This document shows, piece by piece, positions 12,843 through 25,892 of a DNA stretch of 64,000 bases. Below the pieces are notes generated by a model. It was not told the origin of the DNA, ran no database searches, and saw nothing but the letters and a program-made list of their open reading frames with translations. The first letter of the stretch is position 1, and each line of letters starts with the position of its first letter. The position numbers and the translations under genes were made by a program. Source of the stretch: Protoeuglena noctilucae (lineage: Eukaryota; Chlorophyta; Pedinophyceae; Marsupiomonadales; Marsupiomonadaceae); the NCBI GenBank assembly GCA_958009085.1, contig OY253671.1, positions 248,001 to 312,000 on the forward strand, read 5' to 3'.

Positions 12843-15800
12843 TCACAGTGCACTGTCATCCTCGTCGTCTAAGAAGCCGTCCAGGTCGTCCTCCGCCTCC
12901 AAATCGAACCCCGCGTCCGCAAACTCGCCCTGCAAGCGCAAAGGGCCGCGATGCATTGGCCACGTCTCAGTCCGTGCCGAACATCAACGCTCCGCCCGCC
13001 GGACAACGACAACGCCCGCTAGCTCATGGATATCCCAAAGCTCCTCTGCCAACACTTCATTGCAGTGCCGAAACTTGCACTGCACGCCTGCTCCCTGCCC
13101 CTCCAAGCCTCACCAGCGCCGCTCGGCCCTTCCCCGCCGCCATCGGCCGGCCACGCCTGGCCCCCCGCGCCGCCGTCTCCTCCTCCGCTCCCTCCCCGTC
13201 CCCTTCCACCAAGTCACCGTCCTCTTCTAAGTCCTCTCCCTCGCCCAGCGCCCGCTCGACGTCGTCCCCACCCTCGGCGTCATCGACATCCTCGTCTCCC
13301 TCGCCACCCAGCCCCATCTGCATCGCGTCGTCATCCAGCTCCTCGTCCCCGTCCTTGCCGGGCCAGCCACGAGGCCCAGTCAGGGCCGCCGTGGCCAGCA
13401 ACTCCCGGCTCTCAGCCACCAGCTGCGGCGGCGCCACCACCCTGGGGGGCAGGTGCGAGGCAGGGCGTTGAAGAGGGGCTGAGGTGACGATGGTTGGCAG
13501 GTGCAGGCAGGGGCATGCGACAAGGACAGAGCGGGCAAGGACACAGGCCAGGGGAACGTAGGGGCACGGAAAGGGCGAAAGCAGCGAAGAGAGGGGCAAT
13601 GGTCGGTGGACTGGGGCATGCATACTGTGGTCCCCTCCTTGCCGCTGGTACGGACCGACACATCGCAGAAACCAGTCACGACAGCATCTCATCGTGCGGA
13701 AGGTGTTTATGATCAAACCCCGTGGCCTCACCCGAGCGTGTCGTAGGCATCCATCCCAGCGCTGACCGCGTCCGCAGCCAGCTCTCCCCACTGCAAGGCC
13801 AGCTGCACGGCCCTCTCCAGCAACGCCTGCACGCCCTGGGCCTGCCCGCGTGCCTCGAGCATCCCACTCGACGTCAGCAGGGCGCGGATGAAGGGGGCCA
13901 GCACGGCGGGCAGCTGCTCGTCGTCAATCGCCACCAGGACGGTGCGGAAGTCGCCCAGAGGAGGGTGGTAGTCCATGTACTGCAAAGAAGGTGCGAGCAA
14001 GGTGAGGCGTGGCATGAGAGGTGTGCGAGAGCGGTGCGGGGGGCGGTGCAAGGGGCAGTGCACAGCCAGAACGTTCCCTTGCGATGATTGATAAGTAGCA
14101 CATATGCAATACATCTCCCGTCCCTCGCCTGCAGGTCCTCGATGATCCGCAGCGCCACCCGTGCCCCCGCGCTCGTCCCCTCCATCATCGCCTCGCGGTG
14201 CGCCGCCGTCCCCTTGGCCCGGTCCGCGGGCCCCGGCCCCGCCTGACTCAGCTCCAGCCGCCCCTGACGCAGGAGGTCAGCACCCTGGTCGTCGTCCTCC
14301 TCCTGCTCCTCCTCCATGACCCCATCCATGTCCCCCATCCCCATGCCTGCGTGGAGAGCACAACACATGGATGACGCAGCTATGCAGTCCCCTCTGCTGT
14401 CCTCTGTTTGCTTCCCTCGTATGCAATTCCCCGTCTGCACTTCACCCTTGGCTTGCTATCCTTGTCTGCATTGCCCCGTGTGCAGCTTGTATAGCCAACT
14501 GCCCCCCTCTCACCTGTCCTGCCGCTGGTGGATGCTTCGGTTGATGTCGTCAACGTCACCAGATCCGCTGCTGGCACCTTGGTTTCTTCCATCTCCTCGT
14601 TCACTTGAACCTGCAGCGGCGAAAGGACGTCCCCACGACCATCGCTTGGTCATCACCGTTAGTGCGTTGCGACGGTGGTTGCACCAGACACCGTCCCGTC
14701 TGCTCATCGCCTCATGGTTGACTCACGGCTAGCCCGACCATGCTCATACACGCACAAAGTGTCTGCCTAGCGCCGCTCGTGGCTGCCCCTGCCGTGCCCA
14801 CACGCACAAGCGTAAAGTGTCTGCCTAGCGCCGCTCACCGTGGCTCCCATCGCGATCACACGGAAAATCTGTGGTGTTTCACCCTTCTTCGCACCCTTCC
14901 GCCCGTCCTGACCCGCCGCGGCACCCGCGGCCTGAGCCTGCAGAGGAAAGCCAGAGCGCCGAGTTGCAAAGGAGCTGCATTACCTGCCAGGACTCGAGAC
15001 CATGAGCCACTGCAGCAACCAGGACCTTCTGATAACAACAAAGATGGAAACTTGACTGGACTCACAGACTCACTGCTCCCCACCGTACCACCCTCCCACC
15101 CACCGCCCTCCCGCTCACCCACCCACCCACCTCCCTCCCGCTCACCTGTGCCCCATCCGCCCCGCCCTCCTCTGCGGCCTTCTGAGCCTCCTCCTGGGCT
15201 TTGATGCGCTTACGCAGCTCCCCTAGACGCTTACGCTCCTCCTGCGCAGCCAAAGCGAGCCACACAGGTCGCCACTTAGAGAGACAAGACAACCACTGCG
15301 CTAACTGCACATGCAAAGCAGCACATGCCCTCGGAAATGCCGCAGTGTCGCAATAGCTCCACCCCATCAAGCCTGCAATGGCCATCGTGTGAAGCTGGGC
15401 CCACCACGCCGCCACCCACTTCGGCAATGCTGTGACAGCCCAGATTATTTCCCAACTGATAGTCCCCAACTACTTTACCCCCTTCTCGCCTTCTCTCTCT
15501 GCTCCTGGGCCAGCGGTGCTCGGACGGCCTTGCGTGCCACTTGGATGCGCTTGCGAAGGGCAGACAGGTTGCCGTCCATGCTCAGGCCGCGGATCTGCAG
15601 CTCCTTCTGCGGAAGGCGACGGCCAGGGCGCGACGCTGATATGGCGACCCCTGTGGTCCCAGGGTCCATGCCATGGCTGTAGCAGTGACACGGGTGAACA
15701 ACCGTCCGTGACCCTGCCATGCCAGTGACCCCGCTACCACCCACAACGACACCCATATGGAACAGAGTGCGTGCTCCGGTAGCCCAGAGGCTGCGACACG

Positions 15801-18077
15801 CCCATGCACCCCGCGGCATCCTCGCCTTGCACATGTCGAGGGACATCCGGCTGACGGGGATGGGCTTCATAACTGCGATGCCCTTCTTGTCGACCCTCTC
15901 CTCCAAAAGACAGAGGTCCTCTCGGACCTCGAACTCGCGCTCGTCGCCCTGAGGGTCCTCGGCCACCACGCTGCGCACCCGGTCCGCTTGCTCGTCACGC
16001 TGGGGTGAGGAGAGGCGAGAAGCAAAGTCAGGTCTATGCCATGTTACGCTGCGCGATGTAAGGCACCCTACCGTCGCAGCGTGCGGGGCTGTGAAGAGCC
16101 ATGCGAAAGAAAGGAGTGATAAGCGGCGAAGCGGAGTGCACCGACGAGGCGCATGCCCAGCGCCCAGCGCTCCTCTGTTCTCCTCCGCGCCCCTCGTCCC
16201 TCACCTCCGCGACGGTCTTGAAGTCGCTGAGGCGCCCCGCGAGCCACGAGGTGGCGAAGGAGGGGGCGTTCTCGTCGGCGTCCACCTTCTGCGCCACCGG
16301 CACCAGATCCGTGATGCGCCTCCCGTCCTCCCGCAGCGCCGCCACCAGCTGGCGCACGCTGTTGCCCTCCTTCCACCTCGTGGAGAAGAGGTCCAGGAGC
16401 TGCGAGACGGCCCGGTCGGAGAGCAGCTTGGTGCCCCCCGGGCCCAGGCGCCGGAGGCGGTCGAATTCGTCCAGAAGGGTCATGGACGACGCCTGCGTCT
16501 CCTCCGCCATGATCTCGAGCAGGATCACGTGCGTGCGCTGCGGCGCATGGGACCGGGGGCACGTCACAGGGCGCGTCAGCTGCATCAGGCATGGGCTGCA
16601 TCAGGCATGGGCCGTGTCATGCAGCGCAGCGCAAGGTCTGTGTCTCGAGGCAGCACGCAATGCCATCTCCTACGCCAGCGCGTCGAGGCGAAACTCGACC
16701 AGTGACGTCCCAGGCATGGACGCCCCGTCCACCAGCCCCTCACCTGGTTCTTCCTCACACCCATGCGGTCCATGTGCCCGCACAACGCCTGGGACTCCGC
16801 GCCGCTGTTTTCGTTGCCCTTGAACTTCTCCAGAGCACGATTGAAGCACTCCGTGTCCAGCTGGTCCGAGGGGATCTTCTCGCACACGATGGCGGCCTCC
16901 TGGGGCGTCGAAGCCCCCGAGATGACCGGGTACCAATGCTGGGGCGTCACGCGCATCCCCTTTTGGATCATATCTCTGATGACGTCCTGGCCCTTCATGT
17001 GCCCGTCCATGCGCACCTGCACGACAGCAGGACACCTTCGCGGTCGAACGACCCCACCCCTGCGCTTCCCGCCCGCCGCACGCCGTGCGCGCGTGCCACT
17101 CACGTGGGCCGCCACCACGTACTCCATCAGCTGGCTGTTGGGCTGCCACTGCTCCTCCTCCCCGAACTTGACGTACGTCATCCCGAGGTCCTCGTAGCCC
17201 ATGCGGAAGAGAGACGTCGTCAGCATCAGCCAACCGGGGCGGGCGTCGATCCCCGAGTTGTACATCGACTCCAGAACGTCGATGGCCTTCTCCGTGTCCC
17301 CGGCCTCCATGAACGCGTGGATGAGGGCGGTGTAGCTCTCTCCCAGGGGCTGGATGCCCGAGTGGTAGGCCCGGCGGGTCGCGTCCAAAGCCCCGTATGC
17401 GTCTTTGGCCTTGACATACGCGAAAATGACGCTGTGCCACGCGCGCGGGCCCGGCATCAGGCCCGCCGCGATCATCGCCGCCACCACTCGCTCCGCTTGT
17501 TCACTGCGGGGCGGCGGAGGGCCGGCAGGGGCCGTGGGCGCGCGCGCGGCAGGACCCACGTCGCGCGCAGCAAAGCCGGCACCGTGCGCGCCGCGCAGGC
17601 TGGCGGGCCGGCCGTCACCATGCCCCACTCTTGGCAGCTGCAAAGAGCTGTTGATGGTAGGGATACCGCGCGGGATCCTCCTCGTTCACGGTCATCGTCT
17701 CCCTGCCCGCCCGCGTGCTGAGCTCCTGCGGGTTTATCTTCTTCTGCTCCTGCGGCGAGACAAAACAAAAGGCCTTGACATCTTGTTCCTGTAACCAAAT
17801 ATACATCGGCGGGTCGATTGGGGCGCGAGGCGGGGCGGTCGGCGCAGGGGGCTGCGATAGGGGTGCGGCCGGCCCTGCCCCTCCCGGGAGCGGCGGCTGC
17901 GCACCTCCTTGCGTTGCTGCTCCATGATTTCAGCTTGCTTCTGGGTGACGTAACCCACGCCACCGAGCCGCTGGTCGTAAGCGTGCGGGGCGCCTGCGGG
18001 AGTCCACCGGGCAGGGAGTAGGTCAAAAGGCGTGGCATTGCTGGCGCTAGCGTTGTTTCCCGCGCGTGCCGCGCGCA
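12843..18077 (-). CDS. PTAC3: pTAC3/PAP1-like plastid protein with PPR and SAP domains
   Basis: Probable component associated with the plastid-encoded RNA polymerase and nucleoid. Exons, 5' to 3' on the minus strand: 18077-17905, 17749-17619, 17503-17104, 17016-16744, 16537-16205, 15999-15826, 15606-15490, 15241-15146, 14610-14514, 14346-14129, 13979-13732, 13441-13114, 12929-12843. The introns after exons 6, 7 and 10 begin with GC. About 891 residues, near the ~913 of Arabidopsis pTAC3. Residues ~100-330 carry helical PPR-like repeats (AERVVAAMIAAGLMPGPRAW; SYTALIHAFMEAGDTEKAID). Residues ~496-530 match a SAP DNA-binding motif (ELQIRGLSMDGNLSALRKRI). A charged coiled coil follows, then acidic stretches and a very acidic C-terminus ending DDEDDSAL. 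No in-frame ATG opens exon 1. An ATG at 18182 starts a transit-like peptide (MATVAGVCSLPPARAP) but in another frame that hits TAG, so the true 5' exon is unresolved. PAP1 identity is inferred from domain order, length and the YHPPLGDFR block. Confidence 0.72.
14756..14836. repeat. Short direct repeat in a pTAC3-like intron
   Basis: A 23-bp segment beginning aaagtgtctgcctagcgccg occurs at 14756-14778 and again at 14814-14836, a 58-bp period. It lies inside the gene's longest intron (14611-15145). It looks like a small local duplication with no coding role. Confidence 0.75.
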
Positions 18078-18182
18078 CTATGACAAATTGACAAACAGAG
18101 GGAGCGTTGCGAGTTTCCGGCTCGGCCGCCGCAGCGGCGCCCGCGCTGGAGGAAGGCTGCAGACGCCGGCCACAGTCGCCAT

Positions 18183-18795
18183 GGGCCTGGCAAGGCTAGA
18201 GGGACCCGGGCAAGGCGCGGGCGCGTCAGCTCCTTCCCGCAGACTCAAGGAACGGTGCGCGGCCTTGTCCCGCGAATATCAAAATTCCTGGCCGCTCCTC
18301 GCCTGGGCCTCTCCGAGACTGTCGGCTGAGCGCGGCGAGGCGCCCGGTCCACTGCCGCTGCCGTGGCAAACATCGACATGAGTGCATCGCAGGCCCAGGA
18401 GTCTGGGTGGCGCAATCGGGCGGCCCGCCTGTCGACATGGGAGGCGAAACAGGGGAACGGAGATTCCCCGACCACCCTGTCCTATAGACGTGATGCAAAC
18501 AAACAAGATGTTGCTGTATCAACATCTCTCGGCCCGATGCGCGGCCCTCTTCGTTTGCCCCACTAGTCAGAGTCCTCGTTCAAAGCCAGGCGGGCCCATC
18601 TAAGATCTGTATCGCTCGCAGTCGGTTCCAAAGCGCTTCCTCTCACCGCGGCAGGCATAGTTGGGCAGGGCACGAGGCTGTTTGGCGAGGAGGAATCAAC
18701 TTTGCCCGGCAGACCGCGCAAATGATGACTTGACACTTGTCGTGCTATAGCTATCCGACCCTCGCACGCTGGCAAGAAGGCCCAAGTGTATCACG
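18183..18795. promoter_or_regulatory. Divergent promoter region between the pTAC3-like gene and EMC1
   Basis: About 610 bp separate the 5' ends of two genes read in opposite directions. Both promoters must lie here, unless the unresolved first exon of the pTAC3-like gene extends into it. I recognise no specific motif. Confidence 0.45.
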
Positions 18796-21700
18796 ATGCT
18801 GGGGTCCTGGTTGCGGTCCCTGCTCGGGACGGCCTTGCTAGGGGCTCTTTCTTTGGCAGGTGGGCAAGGCTGTGAAGCTGCTGCTCCCCCCAGTGATGAT
18901 CAGCAGCTGGGACTGGTGACGTGAAGCTGCTGTTGCTGGGCCTCTGCTGCCCTCTTGGGTCGACGCAGAGCGCCTCCCTCCGCGATGGCCTCCGTAGCGA
19001 GGGCAGCGCGCTTCGCCAACCGCGCGACCGTTGCCACTTGCCTCAGGACTAGCCAGCGCTATCTATGAGGACCAGGCGGGCCAGTTCGACTGGTACTGGC
19101 GGGGTGTGGGCGCCATCAACTGGGTCGGGGACGCGCAGACGCCCGAGGCGTTCCTGATAACTACCACATCAGGTGAAGTGCAAGCACTCGATTTTTCTTT
19201 GTTGCACATACACGGGGGGCGGGGAGGAGGGCGGCAGGCGCCAAGATCTGCCGGCAACGCCAGGCGCTTTCATGAAGCCGATAGCGCGCATTTCGGCCAC
19301 GAACTGTGCATCCATGCCCCGCTGCCGCTTGTTTGCAACGCAGATGTCTTGGCGTTGTTGAGCGTCGCGTCGGGGGAGGTTGTCTGGCGCCGCGTGCTCA
19401 ATGATGCGGGAGGTCTGGGGGCAGCGGCCGTGTCCGCGGGACCTACGGGATCCTCCCCCGTCGCCATCACCGTGAGCCGGTCGGGAGAGGTGGTTCGCGC
19501 CTTCTCCGCGTCGGATGGGAAGCTGGCGTGGGAGACGCGCCTCGAGGCGAGGGAGGGCTGCGAGGCTTCGACGGTCGCCATACGCAAGGCGTTCAAGGAC
19601 ACACCTGCTGTCGCGCTCGTGGGCTCCTGCGGGGGACTCAGTGCCCTGGATGTCCGCGATGGCTCCGTGGTCGGCTCGGTCGGTGAGAACGCCTCAGGCT
19701 GTGACGCTGCAGTGACGAGTGAAGGCTGCGTGAAGCGCCGCATGTAACGCCTGTCCCTTCGCGTCCCAGATCTGGACGCCGGCGTGGACACAGCTTCCCG
19801 CGTGCTGAGCGTGGGCGTCGAGAGGGAAACGGACATCCGAGCGCTGGTGACAGTCAAGGCGCCAGGTTCGCCACCCGCCGTCCGAGTGGTGGGGTGGGAC
19901 GGACGGTCCGAGGCAGTCACGGGTAAGAGGCGCGTTGACCCATTTGCTGTCAACCACGCGGGTCCGCTGGGGAGCTTGCGGGTGGCCTCTGCGCCTGCGC
20001 TGGTGGAGCGATGGGGTGGGAATCAACGCTTGTTGGCCACAGGCATGCGAGGGGAAGAGGTCGGCGACGTGACGGGCGTGGCCGTGCACCTCCTCGGGGC
20101 TTTCTTGGTCGCGACAAACGAGGGGTCGAAGGTCTATCTCTTGCCTACGTCCATGTCTCTGCAAAGCATCAGTTATGACTTCGACATGCGGGTCAAGGCG
20201 AGGATGGCTGAGGCTGGCTTGGCGCAGATGCTGGGCGCCCACACGGGAGCTAAGCATGTTTCTGATGCATGAGGGCCGGTGTTACTAGCCCCTTTCTGTT
20301 GGCCTTTGCCCTCTCCGACACTGGCGTCAGTCTGCACAGGACCTGCGTGTCGTGTCGACCCAAATGGTGGAGGCGTCTGTGGATGGGGGCTCCATCCTCT
20401 TGTCGCTGTCTGCATCGACGCCCAGTCTCGGCTCTGCGTCATCGGCCAAGGCAGGCGCCTTCTCGATGGTAAGGGACGGCCGTCTTTGGCGGGCCTTCGT
20501 TGACGACGACCGGGCGAGCGTCGCGGAATTCGACTCGTCGGGTTCCGGTGAGCGCAGCACACACGACCGAGGTCAATGCATCAAAGGGTGGCCCATGTAC
20601 AAGCGAGGCCACGGCTGGGGCGGTGCGATGGGGGCGCACCGATTGCGCTAGGTGTGCCTTGGATCAGTCCGACCTTCTTAACTTCGGACTGTCCCCACGC
20701 AGAGATCGCCAGCTACGACCTTCCGCTGTCCACGCTGGACGTCTCGGGGGAGCTGGAGGATCCGAGCGAGGCGTCGAGGCGGCACGCAAAGGCGGTGCGG
20801 ATGGTGCTGAATGTGCCGGGGGGCCTCGTGCTCATTACCGACGACGAGCACATGGTGTGCCTGCGCTGGGGAGCGAAGGGGGCCCCTGTGAAGGCGTGGG
20901 TGCGTAGTGAATGGCAGGCACTTCTCCCGAAGGACGTGCCTCCCGTCTTTGCCGACCTGCCCGCCCCTGTGCCGCCCGTCAGCGGGGCTCAGGGCCTCCT
21001 CCCGGCGTGGCTGCACCCGTCTGAGTGGAAGCGCATGCAGGACTGGGTGGAGATGCAAGTCCTGGGTCTCAGGAAGTCCGTGCAGCCTCTAAAGTGAGTT
21101 GGGGCCGGGCGCACCAGTGCAGCTGGCACGCGACTAACAGCACGCTGCACCCTACCGCCCGCCCTGCCGCCTCACCCCTCGCTTGTGCCGGCCCGCAGCC
21201 CCGTGCAGCAGATGAGGAAGGACGAGCTGGCTCTCGCGCTATCGACCACCAATTTGCCGACCGCCGACCGCAACGGATACCGAATGGCCCTGGTGGTGGC
21301 CAGTGACACGGGCGTTCTGGCGGCTCTGCACAACGGCGACGGGCGGACGCTCTGGGCGGTCCGGCTCGGGGCCGACTGCCGCCCCCGCGCCCTGTTCCAT
21401 TCGGCGCCCGATGCAGCAGCCCAGCCGCCCCGGCCCTCGACCGTGGCTGCGCTGTGGTCGTGCGGCGACGAGGCGCTGGCTGTCGGCGTCGACGCGCACC
21501 GCGGCACCGTGCTGTGGGAGTGGCGCACGTCGGGGCTTGCGGTCAAGGCGGTGCCAGCGCCTGATGTGGGCGCCATGCTGGCCGTCGTTTCGGTAAATGG
21601 GGTGGCGCTGCGAGCGGAGGTCCTGCCCACGGCCGCCAGGGAGGCGTTCGTGCAGCGACACGGTGGCAAGGCGTTCGTGTGGGTTCGCCAGGAGCAGGCC

Positions 21701-23075
21701 ATCGAGGGTGAGCCGTGCATAGGTGGCCGTACTCGTGCATGACGACAACGCCCGCATGGACCAGGCCTCTGAGCCCCGATGCGCGAAAGCGAGAGCCGAT
21801 CGTTCGTCCCCCCTGCAGGCTTCCTGGTCAGCAAGGACCTGACCCTGAGCCCCGCGTGGGTCTTCCGCGCCCCGGGCGACATTGAGGCGATTGCCTCACG
21901 CAGCCGGGAGGAGCGACTGTACTCCAGAACGCGAGCGACCTCGACGGGTGAGCTGAATTGCAGTACACGCGCTGGCAAGCGCGCTGCGTGCCGCGCTGCG
22001 CTATGCAAACGCGCGCCCTCACCCATCGTGCGCTCGCAGGTGGTGTGGGGTTCAAGTACATTAACCCCAACGTCCTCCTGGTCTTGAGCGTCGTCCCGGC
22101 CGGGTCCGACACGCCCCGCTCCCTAGACGCGGTGTTCTTGGACGCGGTGACGGGGCGCGTGCTGTTCGCCCAGAGCCACGCCGGCGCCAGTGGCCCCGTG
22201 TCAGCGGTGGTGTCCGAGCACTGGGCCGTTTACAGCTACTGGTCCGGCGCCAACGCCAGGCCCGAGATCGCTTCCGTGGAGCTGGGCGACGGGGCAGCGC
22301 CCACCGTGTCGCTGTGGGACGCGTTTGCGGGGACGCTGGCCAAGCCCGAGCCTGTCAGCTCCTTCGCCACCGGGCCCGTGCTGCACATGGCGGCCACCTA
22401 CTTTGCGCCCCAGACGCTCATCGCGCTGGGTGCCACGCAGACCCGCCACGGCATCGCGTCCAAGGCGAGATTGCACGCCACGCTGACCCGAGACCTGGCG
22501 CGCCGGCCCTGACAGACTGCAAGCGATTCGCCTCTCTCTGCTCTCGCAGGCCGTGCTCATGGGAACTGACTCAGGGTCCCTTCTGGCGCTGGACCACGGT
22601 TTCTTGGACCCTCGGCTGCCGCGGCTGGACCCGAACAAGATGACCAAGATCGAGTACGACGCGCGGCGCAAGGAGCTGGCCAAGAAGGGGATTAATGTCG
22701 GAGTGGAGGTCATCTCGGACAGGATGGCGCAGAACCTCTCGCACAGGCACCAGGTGGTGGGCATGCGCGGGGTCGCGTCCGCCCCGACCCTTCTCGAGTC
22801 CACGTCGGCGGTCTTCGCTTGGGGCACCGACCTGTTCTACACGAGGACGTTCCCTTCTCGCCAGTTCGACGGACTCTCCGACGACTTTGCCTATCTGGGA
22901 GTCGGGCTGAGGTGGGTGGCTGCGACGCGTGGCGCGCGCGTGTGCAGGAAGAGCTCTCCGGCTGCCTTTACAACCGGTTTCCCACGTCCGTCGCAGCTTG
23001 GTTGCCATGGTCATCGCGCTGGTGTGGATGAGGAGCTCGGCACTCCGGAGCCAGATCAAGCAGAAGTGGGAATGA
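18796..23075 (+). CDS. EMC1: ER membrane protein complex subunit 1
   Basis: Largest lumenal subunit of the ER membrane complex, which inserts and folds multipass and tail-anchored membrane proteins. Exons: 18796-18859, 19047-19172, 19344-19682, 19770-20257, 20340-20547, 20703-21093, 21199-21707, 21819-21947, 22040-22464, 22550-22911, 22997-23075; about 1039 residues against ~980-990 in animals and plants. Exon 1 encodes a signal peptide (MLGSWLRSLLGTALLGALSL). The mature N-terminus has the family motif AIYEDQAGQFDWYWRG, followed by beta-propeller repeats. The C-terminal half has the conserved FKYINPNVLLVLSV and VLMGTDSGSLLALDHGFLDP blocks. The last exon holds the single membrane segment and ends KQKWE. 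The intron after exon 9 (from 22465) uses a GC donor. The exon 4/5 junction (20257/20340) is the weakest. The neighbour upstream is divergent, and PYROXD2 follows 200 bp downstream on the same strand. Confidence 0.96.
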
Positions 23076-23276
23076 CCTGTGCCAGAGAAGCCTACACGTG
23101 CGACTTGTTCACTACTTGATTGTCTGAACGCTAGTCATCAGCGATGCCTGCGGGCCTGAGGATCCGCCATTTGGTAGGGCTGCGTCTGCAATTGGCATTG
23201 TCAGCCTTTTCCAGCTCCTGCGAGGCACTTGGTCGGCCGTTCCAAGCTTCTCCGAGGCCTTTGAAGGTCTGGAAAG

Positions 23277-25892
23277 ATGCATCGGTCCGCGGTGCCCGCC
23301 GCGGACCGCCAGGCGCGGTGTAGCGGGCTACTTGCGATTCGGAGGACGTCACGGTCTCCTGCAGCGCGTGCGACGCGGAAGCTGCAGTGCGATGTCGCGG
23401 TGGTTGGAGCAGGGCACAACGCACTCGTCGCCGCCGCGCTCCTGGCCAGAGAGGTGCGCGATCCTTCATGCCGAGGTCATGCGAACGGGTCTCCGTTGTT
23501 GTGGCTTTGTTACTCGAAGCGTGCGCTTTCCCGTCCTTCCAGGGCTTGAAGGTCCACGTGGTTGAGCAGAAGGACATGGTTGGGGGCGCGTGCAAGACCG
23601 AGAGGCCCTTCGCCAACGCGCCGGACCTGCAACAGTCGACAGGCGCCTACCTGCTCGGCCTGATGCCCCCCGAGCTGCTTTGCCTTCTAGACATCGAGCT
23701 CCCCTGCATCCGCCGCGACCCCCACAACTTCCTGCCCACCACCGGAGACGCGTATCTGTTGTTCGGTACGGACGTCGAGGCAACCAAGGCGCAGTTCCTA
23801 CGTTTCTTCAGCCAAAAGGACTGGGAGGCCAACTGCCGTCTCCAGGCCGAGCTGGCAGCGATCCGGGACGACGTCGCGCCCACGTGGGTGAGGCATACCA
23901 GCGGCACGGCCACAGCACAGCGCAGCACAGCACAGCACAGCACAGCACAGTCGACGTCCACGCTGCTTTCAACCACATTCCAGTCTGCCCGCGACAGATG
24001 ATGGAGCCGCTGTCCGTCGAGGACACCGCCGAGCGCTTCGTGAGGCCCTCCCTGCGCCAGGTGTTCGTGGACCTCTGCCGGAAGCCGCTGTCGGAGTACT
24101 TGGCGAGATTCGAGTTCGAATCGGAGCTCCTTCAGGGGATGTACGCGGTCACGGACGGCTTCTCGGGGCTCAACGGGGGCTGGGACACGCCAGGGACCGG
24201 CATGAACTTCCTTATCCACAACATGTGTCGATTGCCGGGCGCCGATGGCACCTGGATGATCGTCAAGGTGGGTGGGTGCGGGAAGCATCAAAAGATGCTT
24301 CTCTTGGTCAGTGCTGGCAATGGGCATCTGCAACTGCCGTGTCGCCATCGCTCTCCCTGCGTGGGGCCCAGGGGCCTGCAAGCTGCTTGCAGTCGCCGAC
24401 GCCGATTGTGGCACCGCGGCATGACGTGAAGGGTTCCCCCGTTGGCGCAGGGCGGCATGGGGACGGTCACGCGGAGTCTAGAGGCCAAGTGCCGCGCCAG
24501 TGGGGTGAAGTTCACTCTGGGGAATCGGGTGGAGGACGTCTTGGAGAAAAACGGCCGCATTTTCGGAGTGGGACTGGCAGACGGGACCGAGCTGCGCACG
24601 GAGATGGGGGTCATGTTTGGGTGCGACCCCTACACGCTGCGAGACCTGGTGGGGCGGAGCAACGTGGATGAGGAGGTCGACCGCAAGCTGGACGGGGTGT
24701 GGCTGAGGAAGGTGCGTGTGTTTGTATGAGCTTGTGTTGGCGATGTGTGCGGGTGGCGGTGCAGGCGTGCATGGCAGGAGGGACGTGGCGGGGCCATGGG
24801 CCGGAGATCGTGCTGCGGAGTTGCGGTGACCGAAGCACGCACCCTGGTGAAACTGTGGCGCAGGGGACGACCATGAAGATCAATCTGGCTCTGTCGGACT
24901 ACCCTCGCTTCACGTGCCTGCCGGAGAGGATCGGGCAGCACCGCACCACCATCCACCTTCTGCCACAGGCGAGGCGCTCGCTTTCCTGCACTGACACGCA
25001 GCGGCCGAGGCACCGGCACCGTCTCGCAGCCTCGCACCCTCCGCCCTCACGCTGCGTCAACATCGCAGGAGAACATCATTGCGAACCTGAGGAGCGCGTA
25101 CGCTGACGCAACGGAAGGGCGCCTCGCGGGCTTCCCAACCATGGAGTGGTACTGCCAGACTGCGGTGGACCCCACGCTCACGGACAGCCAGGGGCGCATA
25201 TTGAGCGCGCTGTTCGTGCAGTGGGTGCCTCACGACATCAAAGGCAGCAGCTGGGAGAAGGAGGAATCGCGCTACGTCCAGCACCTGTTGTCCATCTGGT
25301 GAGCCCTACGACGATGCCGAAGCGCGACATGTGCTTTGATTGTCACCGATGACGCCAAGCACGACATGTGCTGCACATGCTGGCCACCACCGGGCATGTC
25401 TCGACTGTGACTGCGACTTTGACTGTCTGACCCATGCATCGGCACCCCTGAACTTCCCGTCTGCAGTGACCGCTTCGCCCCTGGCACTTCGGATTTGGTA
25501 GTGGACACGTTCACGCTGACGCCGCCTAAGATCGAGGAGCACTTTGGAATCCGCCACGGCCATATCCACCACATCGACAACACGTTTGGATGGAACCAGC
25601 GGTTCCCCTATCGCCCCGGTGCCACGGGTCTCTACAGGTGACACCACGCCATGGCAATGACACCGATCGAGGTCTTGTCCAGCCACTCCTTGCAAGCATT
25701 AAGTGACCTCGATGGCCGGCAGTCTTAAAGTAGCGACGGCACCCGCGTGCGCCCTGCCTGACTGCCTCTCTTTGCGCCCGCAGCTGCTCGGCGGGGACGC
25801 ACCCGGCGGGGAGCGTCATCGGCTGCGCAGGGCACAACGCAGCAGCCACTATGCTCCGAGACTTCGGCCTCAAGCCCAGCTGGCTTCAATGA
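23277..25892 (+). CDS. PYROXD2: PYROXD2-like FAD-dependent oxidoreductase (phytoene desaturase/CrtI superfamily)
   Basis: FAD/NAD(P)-binding oxidoreductase of the PYROXD2 branch; the substrate is not established for this family. Exons: 23277-23453, 23543-23887, 23998-24267, 24451-24711, 24864-24968, 25069-25298, 25467-25637, 25784-25892; 555 residues against ~581 in human PYROXD2. Residues ~38-58 form the dinucleotide-binding fold (DVAVVGAGHNALVAAALLAR), preceded by about 35 basic, Ser/Arg-rich residues that could be an organelle-targeting sequence. Further family blocks are VVEQKDMVGGAC, TPGTGMNFLIHNM, GGMGTVTRSL and a C-terminal flavin motif with CSAGTHPAGSVIGCAGHNAA. The intron after exon 5 has a GC donor (from 24969). 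I chose the ATG at 23277 because it is in frame; an ATG at about 23144 opens a different frame that soon ends. Confidence 0.9.
23911..23950. repeat. (CACAG)n microsatellite
   Basis: Eight tandem copies of CACAG, one with a variant base, lie in the second intron of the PYROXD2-like gene. Simple-sequence repeat; no function seen. Confidence 0.9.

Noticed and set aside
13380-13791. Small Cys/Pro-rich minus-strand frames near 13400-13790
   Set aside because: They cover introns and alternative frames of the pTAC3-like gene, without splice or motif support.
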